From assembly GCF_014303735.1 (NCBI RefSeq), contig NZ_CP060296.1, positions 941,501 through 1,005,500 on the forward strand: 64,000 nucleotides of DNA. The letters are read 5' to 3'. Made by a program: the position numbers and the translations under genes. The stretch's first letter is position 1. Each line of letters starts with the position of its first letter. The notes under the pieces are model-generated. The model had not been told where the DNA came from. It saw only the letters and a program-made list of their open reading frames with translations, and did no database searches. Below, in pieces: positions 1 through 9,383 of the stretch. The stretch comes from Variovorax sp. PAMC28562 (GTDB lineage: Bacteria > Pseudomonadota > Gammaproteobacteria > Burkholderiales > Burkholderiaceae_C).

Positions 1-369
1 GGGCTCGTCGTCGTGGCGGCCGTCTGCCGAGGGGGGCGTGTCGACCACCAGCAGCCAGCCGTTTTCAGGTGGGCCGCTACCGTCGTAGAGACGGATCGCG
101 GGTTCGATCAGGACTGCAGCAGCCTGCGCCGCACCGGGCGCGCGCCGGGCCGCAGGCGTTGGGGCGGCTGCGGTGGCGGTGGCAGTGACAGTGGCGGGAG
201 GCAAAGACTCTGCCGGAGCCGCTGCGCGCGAGCGACTCGCCACGGGCTCTACCACCTCAGGCGCCGCAGTTGCCGTCATCCGCTCCGCCGTCGGCCACCA
301 GACCTTGACGCCCATTTCTTCGAGCATGGCCCGCTGGCGCGCATCGAGCTGCATCGTCGCTTCGGTCAT
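1..369 (-). CDS. Uracil-DNA glycosylase family protein, N-terminal part (cut by window edge)
   Basis: Only the first 123 codons lie in the window; the 3' end is beyond base 1. The start is an ATG overlapping the rimI stop by four bases, so it is the third gene of the tsaB-rimI operon. The visible part begins MTEATMQLDARQ and has an Ala/Pro/Thr-rich linker at about residues 30-85. It then enters a folded stretch (AAVLIEPAIRLYDG, GWLLVVDTPP) that looks like the beginning of a globular domain. In Burkholderiales this position after rimI is usually held by a family-4-like uracil-DNA glycosylase (often labelled phage SPO1 DNA polymerase-related), with exactly such a low-complexity N-terminus. The catalytic motifs are outside the window, so the function rests on gene order. 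Confidence 0.6.
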   Translation of the reverse strand, partial: MTEATMQLDARQRAMLEEMGVKVWWPTAERMTATAAPEVVEPVASRSRAAAPAESLPPATVTATATAAAPTPAARRAPGAAQAAAVLIEPAIRLYDGSGPPENGWLLVVDTPPSADGRHDDEP

Positions 370-866
370 TGCAAGGCGCCCCAGGCGCTGCCGGTTTCGT
401 CGAGCCGCAAGCTCATCACCACGGCGTCTTCGCGACGATTGCCGAGGTCGGGGTAGTAGGCCTTGCGCACGCCGACACGGCGAAAGCCCTGGCGCGTATA
501 GATGTCGAGGGCGCGCTGGTTGCTCTGCCGCACTTCGAGCCAAAGCCATTGCGCCGCCTGGACGCGCGACCAGCCGCAAAGGGCTTCGAGCATCAACGGC
601 GCCCAGCCCTGCCGCTGAAACGCCGGTGCCACGGTGAAATTGAGCAGATGGACCTCATCGACGCCCTTCATGGCAACGAAGTAGCCGATGAGCGTGTCGC
701 CGCCCATCAGCAACTGGCAGTGATAGCCGGCCGTCATCGAGTCGGAGAAGTTGGTCGGTGTCCAGGGGTGGCTGTACGCAGTGCGCTCGACCGCGCAGAC
801 CATGTCGATCCAATCGGTGGTCAGGGGTTCGAGCCGGGCTTCGAGGGGCTGGAGAACAGCGCTCAT
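366..866 (-). CDS. rimI: Ribosomal protein S18-alanine N-acetyltransferase
   Basis: A GNAT-family acetyltransferase of 166 residues that acetylates the N-terminal alanine of ribosomal protein S18 in the cytoplasm. The GNAT core is visible: the beta4 strand VHLLNFTVAP is followed by the acetyl-CoA loop QRQGWAPLML. This loop is a variant of the usual Q/R-x-x-G-x-G/A, with W-A after the glycine. The C-terminal signature LEVRQSNQRALDIYTRQGF...R is typical of RimI. Its ATG overlaps the tsaB stop by four bases and its stop overlaps the next gene by four bases, so the three genes are probably translationally coupled. The tsaB-rimI pairing is common in proteobacteria and supports the call. Confidence 0.93.
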   Translation of the reverse strand: MSAVLQPLEARLEPLTTDWIDMVCAVERTAYSHPWTPTNFSDSMTAGYHCQLLMGGDTLIGYFVAMKGVDEVHLLNFTVAPAFQRQGWAPLMLEALCGWSRVQAAQWLWLEVRQSNQRALDIYTRQGFRRVGVRKAYYPDLGNRREDAVVMSLRLDETGSAWGALQ

Positions 867-1579
867 TTCAATGAAGTAGCAACAACGGCGCCAGCTTTGA
901 TGGCGGCGCGTTCTTCGGTGGTTTGGGCGACTTTATCGCGGACGTACAGCGGTGCGGCATCGGCCGGGGCGACGGCGCGGCCCGCAGCGAGCAGGGCGGG
1001 TGCGAGGCGGAGCATGGCAGCGGCGGTGGGCAACACCACGTGACGCGCAGTCGCTGCGGCCAGCCGGTCGCCATAGGCAGCGAATGCATTGCCTGCGAGG
1101 GCGAAGCCCGGCGGGACGATGAGTGCTTCCGGCGCCAACAATTGTGCTCGGCCGAGGTCGTCGGGATCGGCGCCAATGCCACGACCATCCAGCACGTAGC
1201 TCGCCGCGTACACCTGGTCCATCCGCGCATCGAGCACCGACACCACCCGCGTCGTGCCGAAACGATGGCGCGCTTCTTCGGCCATCGCATGCAGCGTGTC
1301 GACCGGCAGCAGCGGCACATCGGCGCCGAAACCCAGCCCCTGCGCCACCGCACACGCGGTGCGCAACCCGGTGAACGATCCGGGCCCGCGACCGAAGGCG
1401 ATCGCGTCGAGCTCGCGCAGCGTGAGCCCGGCCTGGGCAAGCAGTTGCAGGACCAGCGGCAGGAGCGTGGTCGACGACTGCGCCCCGCCGGCACCGCTGT
1501 GCTCGAAGAGCAAGTCGCCGTTCTGCACCGCGACCGACAACTGGTCGGTGCTGGTGTCGAAGGCGAGCAATTTGGGCAT
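863..1579 (-). CDS. tsaB: tRNA N6-threonylcarbamoyladenosine (t6A) biosynthesis protein TsaB
   Basis: 238 residues starting MPKLLAFDTSTDQLS. TsaB is the ASKHA-fold partner that, with TsaD and TsaE, transfers threonylcarbamoyl from TC-AMP to A37 of ANN-decoding tRNAs. The N-terminal phosphate-loop-like DTSTDQLSVAV and the signature GRGPGSFTGLRTACAVAQGL at about residues 62-83 are diagnostic. An in-frame extension far upstream exists but would run through dacB on the other strand, so I place the start at the ATG 42 bases from the divergent dacB start. It is the first gene of the operon with rimI. The enzyme making TC-AMP (sua5) is also in the window, on the far side of dacB. Confidence 0.95.
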   Translation of the reverse strand: MPKLLAFDTSTDQLSVAVQNGDLLFEHSGAGGAQSSTTLLPLVLQLLAQAGLTLRELDAIAFGRGPGSFTGLRTACAVAQGLGFGADVPLLPVDTLHAMAEEARHRFGTTRVVSVLDARMDQVYAASYVLDGRGIGADPDDLGRAQLLAPEALIVPPGFALAGNAFAAYGDRLAAATARHVVLPTAAAMLRLAPALLAAGRAVAPADAAPLYVRDKVAQTTEERAAIKAGAVVATSLK

Positions 1580-1621
1580 GCAGCGATTATCGAGGCGCAG
1601 GCCGACCGGGATAATCCGGCG

Positions 1622-3043
1622 ATGCCTTTCGCCTTTCCCAAGCCCTGGCGCCAAGCCGTCGTTTTCGCCTGCGCCCTGGCCGCCATTGCGCACGCCACCG
1701 CGCAAGCGCTCCCATCTGAAGTCGATGCCGCCCTGGCGCGCGCCAAAGTGCCGCGCGACGCAGTCGTCATGCTGGTCGCCGATGCCGATGGTGTACGGCC
1801 GCCGCGCCTCGCCTGGCGCACCCAAGTGCAAGTCAACCCGGCGTCGATCATGAAGCTGGTCACGACCTATGCCGCGCTCGACCTGCTCGGCCCGGCCTTC
1901 ACCTGGACCACGCCCGTCTACGTCGATGGGCCCATCGTCAACGGCGTGCTCAACGGCAACCTGTACATCAAGGGCCAGGGCGACCCCAAGCTGGTGATCG
2001 AGCGCATGTGGCTGCTGCTGCGGCGCATTCAGGGGCTGGGCATCAACAGCATCGCGGGCGACATCGTGCTCGACCGCACCGCATTCGAAACCGTGGAGGC
2101 CGATCCGGCCGCCTTCGACGGCGAAGGCTTGCGCCCCTACAACGTGGCGCCCGACGCGCTGCTGCTCAACTACAAGTCGGTCGTGATGACCTTCGTGCCG
2201 AACCGCGCCGCGCAAACGGCCCAGGTCAACTTCGAGCCGTCACTGACCGGCGTGACGATGCAGCGCACGGTGCCGCTGTCGGCCGGCGACTGCGGCGATT
2301 ACCGCGTCACGCTCGCCGCCGACTACGCCGATGGTGCACGCATCGGCTTTGCCGGCAGCTACCCCGCAAGTTGCGGTGAAAAAGTCTGGGCCGTTGCGTA
2401 CGCCGACCCGCGCAGCTACGCGGTGCGTGCCATCGGCGGGCTGTGGAGCGAAATGGGCAGCCAGCTCAAGGGCCAGGTGCGCGAAGGCCGGGTGCCGGCC
2501 GGGCTCAAGCCGGCATTCGAAGTCGCCTCGCCGCCGCTCGCGGAGGTGATTCGCGACATCAACAAGTACAGCAACAACGTGATGGCGCAGCAGCTTTTTT
2601 TGACGCTCGGGCTTCAGCAGAAAAACCGCGGCACGCTCGACGGCGCACGCGACACGGTCAGGCAGTGGTGGAACGATCGCATCGGCACCGGCGAAGGTCA
2701 GCCGGTGTTCGACAACGGCTCGGGTCTGTCGCGCAACGAGCGCATCAGCGCCGCGGCGCTGGCCAAGATGCTGCAGGTGGCCTGGCGCTCGCCGGCCATG
2801 TCGGAGCTGATGTCTTCGCTGCCGGCCTCCGGCGTCGACGGCACGCTGCGCAAGCGCGCACTGCGCTCGGGCGGCGCGGCGCACCTGAAGACCGGCACGC
2901 TGCGTGACGCGGCGGGCGTGGCGGGCTTTGTCGATGGCGCCAGCGGCCGGCGCTACATCGTGATCGCCATCGCCAACCACGCCAATGCGGGTGCGGCACG
3001 GCCAGCGTTCGATGCACTGGTCGACTGGGCGACCCAGGACTGA
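1622..3043 (+). CDS. dacB: D-alanyl-D-alanine carboxypeptidase/endopeptidase (PBP4 type)
   Basis: A 473-residue class C low-molecular-weight penicillin-binding protein that trims or cleaves peptidoglycan cross-bridges in the periplasm. The N-terminus (MPFAFPKPWRQAVVFACALA...AQA) is a signal peptide. The three penicillin-binding motifs are in order: SIMK at residues 75-78 (nucleophile Ser75), SNN at 317-319 within KYSNNVMAQQL, and KTG at 423-425. The large insertion between the first two motifs is usual for DacB/PBP4. It is transcribed alone, divergent from tsaB and converging on sua5 with only 15 bases between stops. Confidence 0.94.
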   Translation: MPFAFPKPWRQAVVFACALAAIAHATAQALPSEVDAALARAKVPRDAVVMLVADADGVRPPRLAWRTQVQVNPASIMKLVTTYAALDLLGPAFTWTTPVYVDGPIVNGVLNGNLYIKGQGDPKLVIERMWLLLRRIQGLGINSIAGDIVLDRTAFETVEADPAAFDGEGLRPYNVAPDALLLNYKSVVMTFVPNRAAQTAQVNFEPSLTGVTMQRTVPLSAGDCGDYRVTLAADYADGARIGFAGSYPASCGEKVWAVAYADPRSYAVRAIGGLWSEMGSQLKGQVREGRVPAGLKPAFEVASPPLAEVIRDINKYSNNVMAQQLFLTLGLQQKNRGTLDGARDTVRQWWNDRIGTGEGQPVFDNGSGLSRNERISAAALAKMLQVAWRSPAMSELMSSLPASGVDGTLRKRALRSGGAAHLKTGTLRDAAGVAGFVDGASGRRYIVIAIANHANAGAARPAFDALVDWATQD

Positions 3044-3058
3044 AGCTGACTGGCTGAT

Positions 3059-4057
3059 TCAGGCTGCGGCGCGCTGCAGCCTGTCGCGCACGCCTTCCCA
3101 CTCGGCGTCGGCCGGTGGCGTTTCGACCCATATCAGCCTCACGCCCTGTGCATCGAAGGCCCGCAGCACGGCGAACAACTGGTGCGCGCTGGCGACCGCG
3201 TCGTCGGGCATGCGCCGTTGCACGATGTGCGGCGACGGGCTCCTGAGCACGCTGCGCGACCACACCGCGATGTGGCGCGCATTGGCGCCGAGCACGTCGA
3301 GCGCGGTCTGCATGGCGCGTGCGTCCATCATGCGCAGCTTGGCGGCCGGAGCGTAGTGCGATTCGAGCGTGCCCGATGCGCGCGGGTCGGGCGACGCCAG
3401 CTCTTCCTTGCTGCGCAGCGGCTGGCCGCAGGCCGCTTCGATTTGCGCACGCGTGATGACGCCGGGCCGCAGCAGCACCGGCGCGCCGCGGCTGCAATCG
3501 ACGATGGTCGATTCGATACCGACCTCGCACGCGCCGCCGTCGAGCACCAGCAACGCGTCGCCGAACTCCTCGTGCACGTGCTGCGCGGTGGTGGGGCTGA
3601 CCCGGCCGAACCGATTGGCGCTCGGGCCGGCCAGGCCGGGAACGCCCAACTCGGCGCAGGCGACCAGCAGGGCCTGCGCGACCGGGTGCGCAGGACAGCG
3701 CAGACCGATGGTGTCTTGTCCGCCGGCGGCGGCGGCGCCAACGCCGGGCTGCCGCGTGACGACCAGCGTCAGCGGGCCAGGCCAGAAAGCATCGGCGAGT
3801 GCTTTGGCGAACGGCGGTAGCGGCTGCGCAAAGCGCGACAGCGATTCTTCGCCCTTGATGCCGGCCGCGATGTGGACGATCAGCGGATGGTCGCTCGGCC
3901 GGCCCTTGGCCTTGAAGATACCGGCCACCGCCGCATCGCTGCTCGCGTCGGCGCCCAGCCCGTACACCGTCTCGGTCGGAAAGCCGACCAGCCCGCCGGC
4001 TCGCAGCACGAGCGCGGCGTCGTGCAGGGCGTCAGGCGTTTCGCCATCTCGAATCAT
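3059..4057 (-). CDS. sua5: L-threonylcarbamoyladenylate synthase (Sua5 type)
   Basis: 332 residues from MIRDGETPDALHD. It makes threonylcarbamoyl-AMP from threonine, bicarbonate and ATP, the first step of t6A tRNA modification. The YrdC/SUA5 core is clear: VGFPTETVYGLGADA, KGRPSDHPLIVHI, GPLTLVV and GPSANRFGRVSPT. The extra 110-120 residues after GTLESHYAPAAKLR form the C-terminal Sua5 domain, so this is the long Sua5 form, not the short TsaC. Upstream in-frame starts would overlap purK extensively and were rejected. It lies 34 bases after the purK stop, so purE-purK-sua5 may be one transcript. Confidence 0.94.
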   Translation of the reverse strand: MIRDGETPDALHDAALVLRAGGLVGFPTETVYGLGADASSDAAVAGIFKAKGRPSDHPLIVHIAAGIKGEESLSRFAQPLPPFAKALADAFWPGPLTLVVTRQPGVGAAAAGGQDTIGLRCPAHPVAQALLVACAELGVPGLAGPSANRFGRVSPTTAQHVHEEFGDALLVLDGGACEVGIESTIVDCSRGAPVLLRPGVITRAQIEAACGQPLRSKEELASPDPRASGTLESHYAPAAKLRMMDARAMQTALDVLGANARHIAVWSRSVLRSPSPHIVQRRMPDDAVASAHQLFAVLRAFDAQGVRLIWVETPPADAEWEGVRDRLQRAAA

Positions 4058-4091
4058 TGGCAGCCTCTTAGGCAAAGCGAGGGGTGCACGA

Positions 4092-5285
4092 TCACTCCGA
4101 CAACGGAATCGGCAGGCCCAGCAATGCGGCTGCGAAATCCGCCGTGCCGCGCACTTCGTCGATGTCCGCACCAGTGATGTTCAGGTGCCCCATCTTGCGA
4201 CCGCGCCGCGCCTCCGTCTTGCCGTAAAGATGCAAATGCACCCCTGACAGCGCCAGCACGTCCGCCCATTCAGGCTCCATCGGCTCGTCGGCCGATGGGC
4301 TGCTGCTCTCGTTCCTGAACCACAGATCGCCAAGCAGATTGAGCATGACGGTCGGGCTGTGCTGGCGCGGCTGCGTCAAGGGCAGACCGGCGAGGGTGCG
4401 CACCTGCAACTCGAACTGCGACACGTCGCACGCGTCCATCGTGTAGTGACCGCTGTTGTGCGGGCGCGGTGCCATCTCATTGACGACCAGCGCGCCGTCG
4501 GCCTGCACGAAAAATTCGACACACAGCACGCCGACGTAGTCGAGCCCGGTGGCGATCGACTTGGTCGCCGCGATGGCACGCGCCGCCAGATCGGCCGGCA
4601 TGTTGCCTTCATGCACTTCCGTGACGGCAAGGATGCCGTCGCGATGCAGGTTGCGCTGCGCCGGAAAGTTGACGACCTGGCCGTCGTGCCCGCGTGCCAC
4701 GAGGACCGAGCATTCGAATTCCAGTGGCAATCGTTTTTCGAGAACGCAGGCGACGCTGCCGGTGTCGGCCCAGGCATCGGCGAGCTCGGCGCGAGTCGTC
4801 ACATGGCGCTGGCCCTTGCCGTCGTAGCCGAGGCGCGCTGTTTTCAGGATGCCGGGCAGCAGATCGTCGGCCACGGCGTCGAGCTGGGCTGCCGACTCGA
4901 TCACTGCATACGGTGCGCACGGCACGCCGCAGCGGGCGAAGTGCGCCTTCTCGGCGATGCGGTCTTGCGCGATGGCGACAGATGCCGCAGCGGGTGCGAC
5001 GGGCCTGGCGGCCGCCAGGTGGTCGAGCGACGGTGCGGGCACGTTCTCGAACTCGGTCGTGATGGCGTCGGCAAGACCGGCGAGCCGCGCAAGTCCATCG
5101 ACATCGATGTAGTCGGTCTGGATGAAGTGGTGGCTGACGCGGCCGGCCGGGCTGGCGGTGTCGGGGTCGAGCACTGCGGTGAAGTAGCCCATGCGCTGCG
5201 CCGCGTGCACGAACATTCGGGCCAGCTGGCCACCGCCCAGCACACCCAGCGTGGTGCCGGGCATCAGCGGCAGACCGCGAATCAC
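4092..5285 (-). CDS. purK: 5-(carboxyamino)imidazole ribonucleotide synthase
   Basis: 397 residues; an ATP-grasp enzyme that carboxylates AIR to N5-CAIR in de novo purine synthesis. The N-terminal nucleotide fold ([15 protein letters not shown]) and the ATP-grasp signatures ([33 protein letters not shown]) are present. The GTG start overlaps the purE stop by four bases (GTGA), supporting coupled translation. An ATG seven codons later (MPGTTLGV) is a possible alternative. Its product feeds directly into PurE. Confidence 0.95.
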   Translation of the reverse strand: MIRGLPLMPGTTLGVLGGGQLARMFVHAAQRMGYFTAVLDPDTASPAGRVSHHFIQTDYIDVDGLARLAGLADAITTEFENVPAPSLDHLAAARPVAPAAASVAIAQDRIAEKAHFARCGVPCAPYAVIESAAQLDAVADDLLPGILKTARLGYDGKGQRHVTTRAELADAWADTGSVACVLEKRLPLEFECSVLVARGHDGQVVNFPAQRNLHRDGILAVTEVHEGNMPADLAARAIAATKSIATGLDYVGVLCVEFFVQADGALVVNEMAPRPHNSGHYTMDACDVSQFELQVRTLAGLPLTQPRQHSPTVMLNLLGDLWFRNESSSPSADEPMEPEWADVLALSGVHLHLYGKTEARRGRKMGHLNITGADIDEVRGTADFAAALLGLPIPLSE

Positions 5286-5839
5286 AGCGCGCTCCCGCCC
5301 TGCGGGCCTTGCGTCGCCAGCGCGGTCACGCCAGCGCTTTCGGATCCAGCCGGCGGCAGCGTCATCGCGCTGGCCGCTTCGGTCTGCCGGGCGCGGAAGG
5401 CGTCGAGCTTTGCGCGCATCGGCGCATCGTTGACCGCCAGCATCGCCACCGCGAAGAGCGCCGCGTTGGCCGCGCCTGCGTTACCGATGGCGAAGGTCGC
5501 GACCGGCACGCCCCTGGGCATCTGCACGATGCTGTAGAGCGAATCCACACCTTGCAGATGCTTACTGGCGACCGGCACGCCGAGGACAGGCACGGTGGTC
5601 TTGGCTGCCAGCATGCCGGGCAAATGGGCCGCGCCGCCTGCGCCGGCGATGATCGCAGCGAGCCCCCGGCCGGCAGCGGATTCGGCATACGCGAACAGTT
5701 CGTCCGGCATCCGGTGGGCCGACACCACGCGCGCTTCGTAACGGATGCCGAATTGCACGAGAATCTCGACCGCGTTGTGCATCGTCTCCCAATCGGAGCT
5801 CGAGCCCATCACCACACCGACCTGAATGGATTCGTTCAT
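5282..5839 (-). CDS. purE: 5-(carboxyamino)imidazole ribonucleotide mutase
   Basis: 185 residues from [20 protein letters not shown]. It converts N5-CAIR to CAIR. The class I PurE landmarks are all visible: [22 protein letters not shown] (catalytic His), [17 protein letters not shown] and [29 protein letters not shown]. The C-terminal tail is slightly long, ending in a Gly/Ala/Ser-rich stretch. It heads the purE-purK pair and diverges from the thioredoxin-like gene with 36 bases between the starts. Confidence 0.96.
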   Translation of the reverse strand: MNESIQVGVVMGSSSDWETMHNAVEILVQFGIRYEARVVSAHRMPDELFAYAESAAGRGLAAIIAGAGGAAHLPGMLAAKTTVPVLGVPVASKHLQGVDSLYSIVQMPRGVPVATFAIGNAGAANAALFAVAMLAVNDAPMRAKLDAFRARQTEAASAMTLPPAGSESAGVTALATQGPQGGSAL

Positions 5840-5875
5840 GGTTTCAATTTTACGTTTCACCCTTACGTATTCCCG

Positions 5876-6796
5876 ATGATCGACATCACCCTCGAAAACT
5901 TTCAGTCCGAACTCGTCGAAGGCTCGACGCCGATCCCGGTGCTGCTCGACATCTGGGCCGAATGGTGCGGCCCGTGCAAGCAGCTCGGCCCGGTGCTCGA
6001 AAAGCTCGAAGTCGAATACGCCGGCCGCTTCAGGCTGGCCAAGCTCGATGCCGACGCGGTGCCGCAGATTTCGACGCAGCTGAGCCAGATGTTCGGCGTG
6101 CGCAGTATTCCGTTCTGCGTGATGTTTAAGGACGGCCAGCCGGTCGACGGCTTCGTCGGCGCCCTGCCAGCCGAAAAAATCCGCGAGTTTCTCGACAAGC
6201 ATGTGCCGGCCGCGGCCGAACTCGAAGCCGCCGAAGAAGAAGACGCAGCCTTGCAAGCGATGGCCGAGGGCGATATCGAAGGCGCGCTCGAAAAGCTGGA
6301 ACACGCGGTCGCGACCGATCCGGCCAACGACGATGCCCGCTTCGACTTCGTCAAGCTTTTGCTGCAGGAGGGCCGCACCGATGAGGCCAAGGTCGCCTTC
6401 GCACCCGTTATCGCCAAAACCGCGGCGGTGCGCCGCTTCGACGCGCTGCAGCGCTGGATGTCGGCCATCGATTTCGCGGCGCCACCGGTCGGTGAGCTGC
6501 GTCAGGCGGCCGAGTTCGATTCGAAGATCGCCGCCAACAAGCGCGACTTCGAAGCCCGCTTCGGCCGCGCCCAGGTGCTCATGGCCGAGCAGCGCTGGAC
6601 CGAAGCGATGGACGAGCTGCTCGACATCCTGATGCGTGACAAGACCTGGAGCGAAGAACTCGCCCGCAAGACCTACATCGCCATCCTCGAACTGATCGAG
6701 CCGCCGAAGGTGAAGGTTGCCGACGGACAGATTCCACCCGTCGATCCGACGGTGGCGACCTATCGGCGCCGCCTGAGCAGCGTCATCCTGAGCTGA
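5876..6796 (+). CDS. cnoX: Thioredoxin-TPR protein, CnoX/YbbN-like chaperedoxin
   Basis: 306 residues. The first ~110 form a thioredoxin fold with the active site [11 protein letters not shown] (Cys31 and Cys34) and a cis-Pro region RSIPFCVMF. The remainder is alpha-helical with TPR character ([41 protein letters not shown]). This architecture matches YbbN/CnoX, which in E. coli protects proteins from oxidative aggregation and hands them to GroEL. E. coli CnoX has SxxC in place of CxxC, whereas this protein keeps both cysteines and could be redox active. Transcribed alone, divergent from purE. Confidence 0.88.
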   Translation: MIDITLENFQSELVEGSTPIPVLLDIWAEWCGPCKQLGPVLEKLEVEYAGRFRLAKLDADAVPQISTQLSQMFGVRSIPFCVMFKDGQPVDGFVGALPAEKIREFLDKHVPAAAELEAAEEEDAALQAMAEGDIEGALEKLEHAVATDPANDDARFDFVKLLLQEGRTDEAKVAFAPVIAKTAAVRRFDALQRWMSAIDFAAPPVGELRQAAEFDSKIAANKRDFEARFGRAQVLMAEQRWTEAMDELLDILMRDKTWSEELARKTYIAILELIEPPKVKVADGQIPPVDPTVATYRRRLSSVILS

Positions 6797-6828
6797 CTGC
6801 CTGACACCCTGAGCGCGGAACCACTGCC

Positions 6829-7284
6829 ATGCACCTATCGATGATTCGTCTCGCACGCCTTTCCATCGGCACGTTGATGCTTGCAGCCGTTACCGCTTGC
6901 GGCAGCGGCATCAGTCTCGACGAGCCGATCGAGGGGCCGTCGTGGCTGCTGGTGCAACTCGGCGATCAACCCGTCGGGGCCGGCGGCGATCCGCGGCGCG
7001 ATGCACAAATCGAGTTCGACCGAAGCAGCGGCCGGGTGACCGGTTCGGGCGGTTGCAACCGCTTTTCGGGTGGCTTCACACGGACCGGCAGCCATCTGCA
7101 GATTTCGCAGTTGGTCGCGACCAAGATGGCATGTCTGGACGGTGCGCGCACTGCCAACGAGATGCAGTTTTTGCAGGTGCTGCAGACAACAGCGAGCTAT
7201 CGGCTGGTGGGCCCGGGGCGGATGTTGCTGATCGACGCGAGCGGGCAGACGCTCGCGACCTTGGCCGGCGCCTCGGCGCGTTAA
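6829..7284 (+). CDS. META-domain (HslJ-like) lipoprotein
   Basis: 151 residues with a lipoprotein signal: [20 protein letters not shown], cleavage expected before the cysteine. The rest is one META/HslJ domain: [11 protein letters not shown], the core [15 protein letters not shown] and the later [21 protein letters not shown]. HslJ-family proteins are heat-inducible outer-envelope proteins of unclear biochemical role. The first ATG is at the given start; a second ATG four codons on (MIRLARL) is equally plausible and gives a more usual signal peptide. It lies 32 bases after cnoX on the same strand and may be co-transcribed. Confidence 0.82.
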   Translation: MHLSMIRLARLSIGTLMLAAVTACGSGISLDEPIEGPSWLLVQLGDQPVGAGGDPRRDAQIEFDRSSGRVTGSGGCNRFSGGFTRTGSHLQISQLVATKMACLDGARTANEMQFLQVLQTTASYRLVGPGRMLLIDASGQTLATLAGASAR

Positions 7285-7326
7285 GCCGCCAGAGAACCGA
7301 CACGCAGCGCGCTCGGCGCCGACAGG

Positions 7327-8232
7327 TCAGCCCGTCAGCCGCTGCAACGCTTCGCGATATTTCGCCGCCGTCTTTTCGATCACTTCGGCCGGCAGGCGCG
7401 GTGCCGGCGGCGTCTTGTCCCAGGGCCTGCCGTTGATGCGCGTGGCTTCGAGCCAGTCACGGACGAATTGCTTGTCGTAGCTTGGCGGATTGGTGCCAGC
7501 AGCGAACGCGGCCTCGTAGCCTTCGATGGGCCAGTAGCGCGAGCTGTCGGGCGTCAGCACTTCGTCCATCAAGACCAGCGTGCCTGCTTCGTCCAGGCCG
7601 AACTCGAACTTGGTGTCTGCAATGATCATTCCCTTGCCGAGTGCGATCGCAGCCGCGGCTTCGTAGATGGCGATGCTGGTTTCGCGAATCTGCTGCGCCA
7701 TCAACGGGCCGACCACCTCGACCACGCGGTCGTAGCTGATGTTCTCGTCATGCTCGCCGGCAGCAGCCTTGGCGGCCGGCGTGAAGATCGGCCGCGGCAG
7801 CTTGCTCGCATTGCGCAAGCCCGATGGCAGGGGCACGCCGCACACCGCCTGGTTCTCCTGGTATTCCTTCCAGCCGCTGCCGGCGAGATAGCCGCGAACA
7901 ACCGCCTCCACCGGTATCGGCTTCAGCCGCTTGACCAGCATCGAGCGGTCTTTGACCTGTGCCACCTCGTCGGCGGTGACCACGCTTTCGGGCGCCTCGC
8001 CGGTCAGGTGGTTCGGGCACAGATGGCCGAGCCGGTCGAACCACCACAGCGCCATCTGCGTGAGGATCACGCCCTTGCCCGGAATCGGCTCGCCCATGAT
8101 CACGTCGAAGGCCGAAAGCCGGTCGCTCGCCACCATCAGGATGCGGTCGTTGCCCACCGCATAGTTGTCGCGCACCTTGCCGCGCGCGAGCAAAGGCAGG
8201 CTCTGGATGGAGGAAGTGTGGACGGTGGTCAT
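7327..8232 (-). CDS. purC: Phosphoribosylaminoimidazole-succinocarboxamide (SAICAR) synthase
   Basis: 301 residues from [26 protein letters not shown]. It ligates aspartate to CAIR using ATP, the step after PurE/PurK. Diagnostic stretches are [56 protein letters not shown] and [14 protein letters not shown]. The ~300-residue length is the eukaryote/beta-proteobacterial-like long form. It lies downstream of fba on the same strand, but a strong hairpin separates them, so purC probably has its own promoter in the short gap. Gene order pgk-pyk-fba-purC-purE is conserved in relatives. Confidence 0.96.
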   Translation of the reverse strand: MTTVHTSSIQSLPLLARGKVRDNYAVGNDRILMVASDRLSAFDVIMGEPIPGKGVILTQMALWWFDRLGHLCPNHLTGEAPESVVTADEVAQVKDRSMLVKRLKPIPVEAVVRGYLAGSGWKEYQENQAVCGVPLPSGLRNASKLPRPIFTPAAKAAAGEHDENISYDRVVEVVGPLMAQQIRETSIAIYEAAAAIALGKGMIIADTKFEFGLDEAGTLVLMDEVLTPDSSRYWPIEGYEAAFAAGTNPPSYDKQFVRDWLEATRINGRPWDKTPPAPRLPAEVIEKTAAKYREALQRLTG

Positions 8233-8304
8233 GGGCAAATGCGGTGCAAAAACGGGACAGGCGACGCGCCGAAAAATCTGAAGGGAACTGAATTGTGCGC
8301 GCAG

Positions 8305-8330
8305 AAAAAAGCCACCGCGAACGGTGGCTT
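8305..8330 (-). terminator. Intrinsic terminator after fba
   Basis: On the minus strand an 8-bp perfect stem (AGCCACCG/CGGTGGCT, positions 8310-8317 and 8322-8329) encloses a four-base loop and runs directly into six T residues (8305-8310 read on the minus strand). It lies about 50 bases downstream of the fba stop and 72 bases before the purC start, so it would end the fba transcript. Confidence 0.85.
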
Positions 8331-8378
8331 GCATGCCGGCAGCGCCGAAGCACTGTCGGTCTTGAATCAGCTAACTGC

Positions 8379-9266
8379 TCAGCTGATGGAGGCGCGGTAA
8401 ATCGACTCTATCGCAACGTCCAGCGCAGCATTGAAATCAGCATCCGACTGCTGCGCGCTCAGGCCTTCGGTCAGCGCGCGGCTGAAGCTGGCGATGATGC
8501 CGGGGTTGCGCATGAGGCGCGCATTGGCTTCGTCACGCTCGTAACCGCCCGACAGCGCCACCACGCGGACCACCTGCGGGTGCGCGACGAGTTCCCTGTA
8601 GAAACCGTCGACCGTCGGGATGGTCAACTTGAGCATCACCTTCGTGGCCGAGGGCAATGCATTCAGGCGCTCGATGAAACCCTTCTTGAGCAAAGCTTCA
8701 GCCTGTTCCTTGTCGGCCGCGCCGATTGAAACTTCGGGCTCCAGAATCGGCATCAGCCCGGCATTCAGGATCTGCTGGCCGACTGCGAACTGCTGGTCGA
8801 GCACGGCGGCGATGCCCTTTTCATTCGCACCATTCACCACCGAACGCATCTTGGTACCGAAGACGCCTTTGCCGGCCGCGCGGGCAAGCAGTGCGTCGAG
8901 TTCAGGCATCGGCTTCATGAGCTGCACGCCGTCGGCTTCGTTCGCCAGGCCCTTGTCGACCTTCAAAAACGGCACGACCTGCTTGTGCTTCCAGAGGTAC
9001 TCGGCCGAGTCGACGCCGTCGATCTGACGGTCCATCGTGGCTTCGAACAGGATGGCGCCGAGCACGCGGCGGCCGTCGAAGGACGGACTGGTGACGATGC
9101 GGGTGCGCATCGCATGCACCAGGTCGTACATCTCGGCGTCGCCCTTGTAGGCGCTCTCTTCGATGCCGTACAGCTTCAATGCCTTTGGCGTGCTGCCACC
9201 GCTTTGATCGAGTGCGGCGATGAAGCCCTTGCCTTGGCTGACTTTGTCGAGTTGTTCCTGATTCAC
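8379..9266 (-). CDS. Fructose-bisphosphate aldolase, class I
   Basis: 295 residues from the GTG at 9266 (VNQEQLDKVSQGKGFIAALDQSGGS). It cleaves fructose-1,6-bisphosphate to the triose phosphates through a Schiff-base lysine. The glycolytic class I fold is recognised from GFIAALDQSGGSTPKAL, PFLKVDKGL, GMRSVV-like FGTKMRSVVNGAN, PILEPEVSIGAADKEQ and TKVMLKLTIPT. The lysine in the last motif is the expected Schiff-base residue. An upstream ATG at 9296 is in frame (adds MPRHEQESDA), but a purine-rich AGAG stretch precedes the GTG. A class I enzyme standing in the pgk-pyk cluster, where many bacteria use the class II enzyme, is worth noting. The exact symbol (fda/fbaB) is left open. Confidence 0.9.
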   Translation of the reverse strand: MNQEQLDKVSQGKGFIAALDQSGGSTPKALKLYGIEESAYKGDAEMYDLVHAMRTRIVTSPSFDGRRVLGAILFEATMDRQIDGVDSAEYLWKHKQVVPFLKVDKGLANEADGVQLMKPMPELDALLARAAGKGVFGTKMRSVVNGANEKGIAAVLDQQFAVGQQILNAGLMPILEPEVSIGAADKEQAEALLKKGFIERLNALPSATKVMLKLTIPTVDGFYRELVAHPQVVRVVALSGGYERDEANARLMRNPGIIASFSRALTEGLSAQQSDADFNAALDVAIESIYRASIS

Positions 9267-9383
9267 TGCGTCACTCTCTTGTTCATGCCGTGGCACGGCG
9301 GTATTTGGATGGTGAAAGATTGTATCGATGGCCCGTTCCGCGCCTGTCGGCGATGAAGCCGCAACCGCGTGCGGCGAACAAAC

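Noticed and set aside
923..1621. A 233-codon N-terminal extension of dacB
   Set aside because: It is antisense to tsaB, and the true start at 1622 begins a signal peptide.
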